Origin: Achromobacter pestifer | GTDB taxonomy: Bacteria > Pseudomonadota > Gammaproteobacteria > Burkholderiales > Burkholderiaceae_B | Direction: 5' to 3' | DNA length: 64,000 nucleotides | NCBI RefSeq assembly: GCF_013267355.1 | Contig: NZ_CP053985.1 | Span: 6,448,001 to 6,512,000, forward strand | In this document: piece by piece, positions 62,143-64,000 of the stretch | Layout of the letters: every line of letters begins with the position of its first letter | Numbering within the stretch: position 1 is the first letter of the stretch | Notes under the pieces: model-generated | What the model was told of the DNA's origin: nothing | The model's input: the letters and a program-made list of their open reading frames with translations, nothing else | Database searches by the model: none | Position numbers and translations under genes: made by a program

Positions 62143-63024
62143 ATGTCCGCATCCCCTACCCTCGCCCTTCCCGCAGCATCCCCCCACCGCCGCGCCTCGT
62201 TCGCCGCGCGCTTTGCGCGCAACCGGGGCGCCGTCGCGGGCGCCGCGCTGCTGGTCCTGGTCGCCTTTCTGGCGGTGGGCGCCGGCTGGCTGTATCCCAC
62301 CGACCCGCTGCGCATCGTCGGCGCCCCCGAGATCTGGCCGTTCGAGTCCTGGCACCATCCGTTGGGCACCGATTCCATGGGCCGCGACATCGCCGCCATG
62401 ATCGCCCATGGCGCGCGCGCCACCCTGCTGATCGGCCTGGTGGCCGCGGCCACCGCCACGCTGATCGGCGTGAGCGTGGGCGCGGCCGCGGCCTGGGCCG
62501 GCGGCTGGGTGGACGAAGGCCTGATGCGCGTGGCCGAACTGTTCCAGATCATTCCCAACGTCGTGTTCGTGCTGACGGTGGTGTCCATCCTGGGACCGCG
62601 CATCGAGCACATCACGCTGGCCGTGGGGCTGGTGTCGTGGCCGCCCATTGCGCGCCTGACCCGGGCCGAGTTCCTGTCCTTCAAGGAACGCGAGTTCGTG
62701 CAGGCCTGCCGGGCGCTGGGCATGAGTCCGCTGCGCATCGTCGCCGCCGAAATCCTGCCCAACGCCCTGCCGCCCGTCATCGTGATGTCCTCGCTGGTGG
62801 TGGCCGGCGCCATCCTCTACGAATCGGTGGTTTCCTTCCTGGGCCTGGGCGACCCCAACATCGCCAGCTGGGGCCGGCTGGTCGGCGAAGGCCGCAGCCT
62901 GATCCGCTCCTCCTGGTACATCTGCGCCGTGCCGGGCGTGGCCATCATGCTGGCCGTGCTGTCGTTGAACCTGGTCGGCGACGGCCTGAACGACGCGCTC
63001 AATCCCAAGCTGCAAAAGCGCTGA
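62143..63024 (+). CDS. DppC/OppC-type ABC permease
   Basis: 293 residues. The DppC N-terminal region (FARNRGAVAGAALLVLVAFL), the periplasmic HPLGTDSMGRDIAAMIAHGA and the EAA loop FLSFKEREFVQACRALGMS are seen. It starts 2 nt after DppB. No DppD/DppF-type ATPase gene follows in the window; the next gene is a CoA ligase. Confidence 0.92.
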   Translation: MSASPTLALPAASPHRRASFAARFARNRGAVAGAALLVLVAFLAVGAGWLYPTDPLRIVGAPEIWPFESWHHPLGTDSMGRDIAAMIAHGARATLLIGLVAAATATLIGVSVGAAAAWAGGWVDEGLMRVAELFQIIPNVVFVLTVVSILGPRIEHITLAVGLVSWPPIARLTRAEFLSFKEREFVQACRALGMSPLRIVAAEILPNALPPVIVMSSLVVAGAILYESVVSFLGLGDPNIASWGRLVGEGRSLIRSSWYICAVPGVAIMLAVLSLNLVGDGLNDALNPKLQKR

Positions 63025-63048
63025 GCCGCATTCTCTTCGGAAAATTCC

Positions 63049-64000
63049 ATGACGCACTCCCTACTCAATCTGGGCCATCTGGCCGACCCGGAACTGTCTT
63101 CCGATCTGCCCGCCATCATCGACCTGCGCCAGTCCGACGCGCCGCTGCATTACACCCATGCCCAGGTCCGCCTGCTGGCGGGCGGCGTGGCCGCCTGGCT
63201 GTCCGCGCGCGGCCTCGCAGCCGGAAGCCGCATCGCCATCGCCGCGCTGAACCGGGCCGAATACCTGATCGCCTACTTCGGCATCATGCGCGCGGGCTAC
63301 GTGGCCGTCCCCGTCAACATCAAGCAGTCACAGGAGAACATCGACTACGTGCTGCGCGACGCCGGCATCGCACTCGCGCTGGTGGACGGACCACGCCGCG
63401 CCGCCTTCGAGGCCAAGGTGCCGGTGCTGGACTTCGACGACGCCGGTCCGCAGGGCTTTGCCGCGCAGATCGCGCCCACGGACTTCGGCTTCGTCACGCC
63501 GCAGGCCGACGATATCGCCCAGATGCTGTATACCTCGGGTTCCACCGGCAAGCCCAAGGGTGTGCCGCTTACGCACCGCGGCCAGCTGTGGGCGCTGGCC
63601 GCCACCTCCGGCGCCGTCGTCGCACGCGCCGATACGCAGGAACGCTATCTGCTGGCCCAGCCGCTATTCCACATGAACGGCCTGTTCATGGCCAAGCGCG
63701 CCTTCGCCAGCAACAGCCTGCTCGTGATCCAGCCTTCGTTCGACGTCGCCGCCTACGCCGCCGCGCTGGAGCGTTACCGCATCTCCGTCCTGACCGCCGT
63801 GCCCACCATGTTCGCGCGGCTGGTCAAGGATCCGGCGCTGCTGCAAGAACGCGACCTGTCGGCGCTGACCCGCGTCATGCTGGGTTCGGCCCCCATGACC
63901 GCGGCGCTGCTGGAACGCATCCAGCGCGCCCTGCCGGGCGTGCGCGTGACCCACGGCTACGGCACCACCGAGGCCGGCCCGGCGGTGTTCGGCCCGCACC
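63049..64000 (+). CDS. AMP-forming acyl-CoA ligase (5' part, runs off the window)
   Basis: The first 317 residues of an ANL-superfamily ligase starting at ATG 63049 and open to the right edge. The phosphate-binding loop is MLYTSGSTGKPKGVPLTH and the later motif is THGYGTTEAGPAVF. PLFHMNGLFMAKRAFASNSL lies between them. It would form a CoA thioester from a carboxylic acid released or imported by the operon. The C-terminal domain with the catalytic Lys is outside the window. Confidence 0.88.
   Translation, partial: MTHSLLNLGHLADPELSSDLPAIIDLRQSDAPLHYTHAQVRLLAGGVAAWLSARGLAAGSRIAIAALNRAEYLIAYFGIMRAGYVAVPVNIKQSQENIDYVLRDAGIALALVDGPRRAAFEAKVPVLDFDDAGPQGFAAQIAPTDFGFVTPQADDIAQMLYTSGSTGKPKGVPLTHRGQLWALAATSGAVVARADTQERYLLAQPLFHMNGLFMAKRAFASNSLLVIQPSFDVAAYAAALERYRISVLTAVPTMFARLVKDPALLQERDLSALTRVMLGSAPMTAALLERIQRALPGVRVTHGYGTTEAGPAVFGPH

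Noticed and set aside
60167..62401. Second long frame through the peptide-type SBP and permease genes
   Set aside because: It is an Arg-rich out-of-frame reading; the frame-shifted genes have complete family motifs.

Overview
The window is about 64 kb of dense, high-GC chromosome from a betaproteobacterium, most likely of the Achromobacter/Bordetella group (family Alcaligenaceae). The pointers are an alcR-alcS-fauA-like gene order, a Bug-type solute receptor, many LysR regulators and polar amino-acid ABC importers, and very short gaps with ATGA or GTGA overlaps. No rRNA, tRNA, CRISPR, phage or IS element was seen, and no gene-free stretch exceeds 300 bases. The genus is inferred, not proven.

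Layout. 1-745: 3' end of a Rieske oxygenase. 770-9834: iron-siderophore locus with an AraC regulator, an MFS exporter, a TonB-dependent receptor, an Fe-siderophore ABC importer and a small unknown gene, with two Fur-box-like sites and a strong terminator. 9897-12264: polar amino-acid ABC importer. 12381-18979: LysR regulator divergent from a second amino-acid importer that is interleaved with an agmatinase-like ureohydrolase, a RidA protein and an ArgE-like deacetylase, probably for uptake and hydrolysis of a guanidino compound. 19045-29927: long catabolic operon (sulfatase, MhpA-like flavin monooxygenase, alpha/beta hydrolase, DUF1185, single-domain VOC protein, Asp-box propeller, atypical SDR, ThDP enzyme, Bug receptor) divergent from an IclR regulator. 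Three AT-rich inverted repeats sit between them.

29957-38194: a TlpA-type thioredoxin with a membrane module; a CoA-ligase / MHS transporter / thiolase-fold / OB-fold operon divergent from a LysR gene; argC divergent from another LysR gene. 38180-41747: a CLC anion channel and an HPP-family transporter, both with C-terminal CBS domains, around a MarR regulator with a clear 25-bp operator. 41758-44476: a two-component system and a secreted HbpS/GlcG-like protein that share a palindromic promoter element. 44542-45915: an unknown protein with a possible nuclease-like motif.

45941-54191 is a minus-strand sulfur locus: a cysteine-dioxygenase-like cupin fused to four rhodanese domains, a CysB-type regulator, a VOC protein, a MetC-like lyase and its ABC importer. 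54309-55900 holds two exported proteins of unknown function. 56019-64000 (+) is a catabolic operon with a VOC protein, a DUF2817 metallopeptidase-like protein, a quinone oxidoreductase, a thioesterase, a peptide-type ABC receptor and two permeases, and the start of a CoA ligase. It has no ABC ATPase inside the window.

The most unusual items are the cupin-rhodanese fusion, the shared palindrome of the two-component/HbpS pair, the thiolase-fold gene that has lost its catalytic residues but is paired with an OB-fold partner (as in Ltp2-type aldolases), and the catabolic operon whose SDR lacks the usual catalytic residues.
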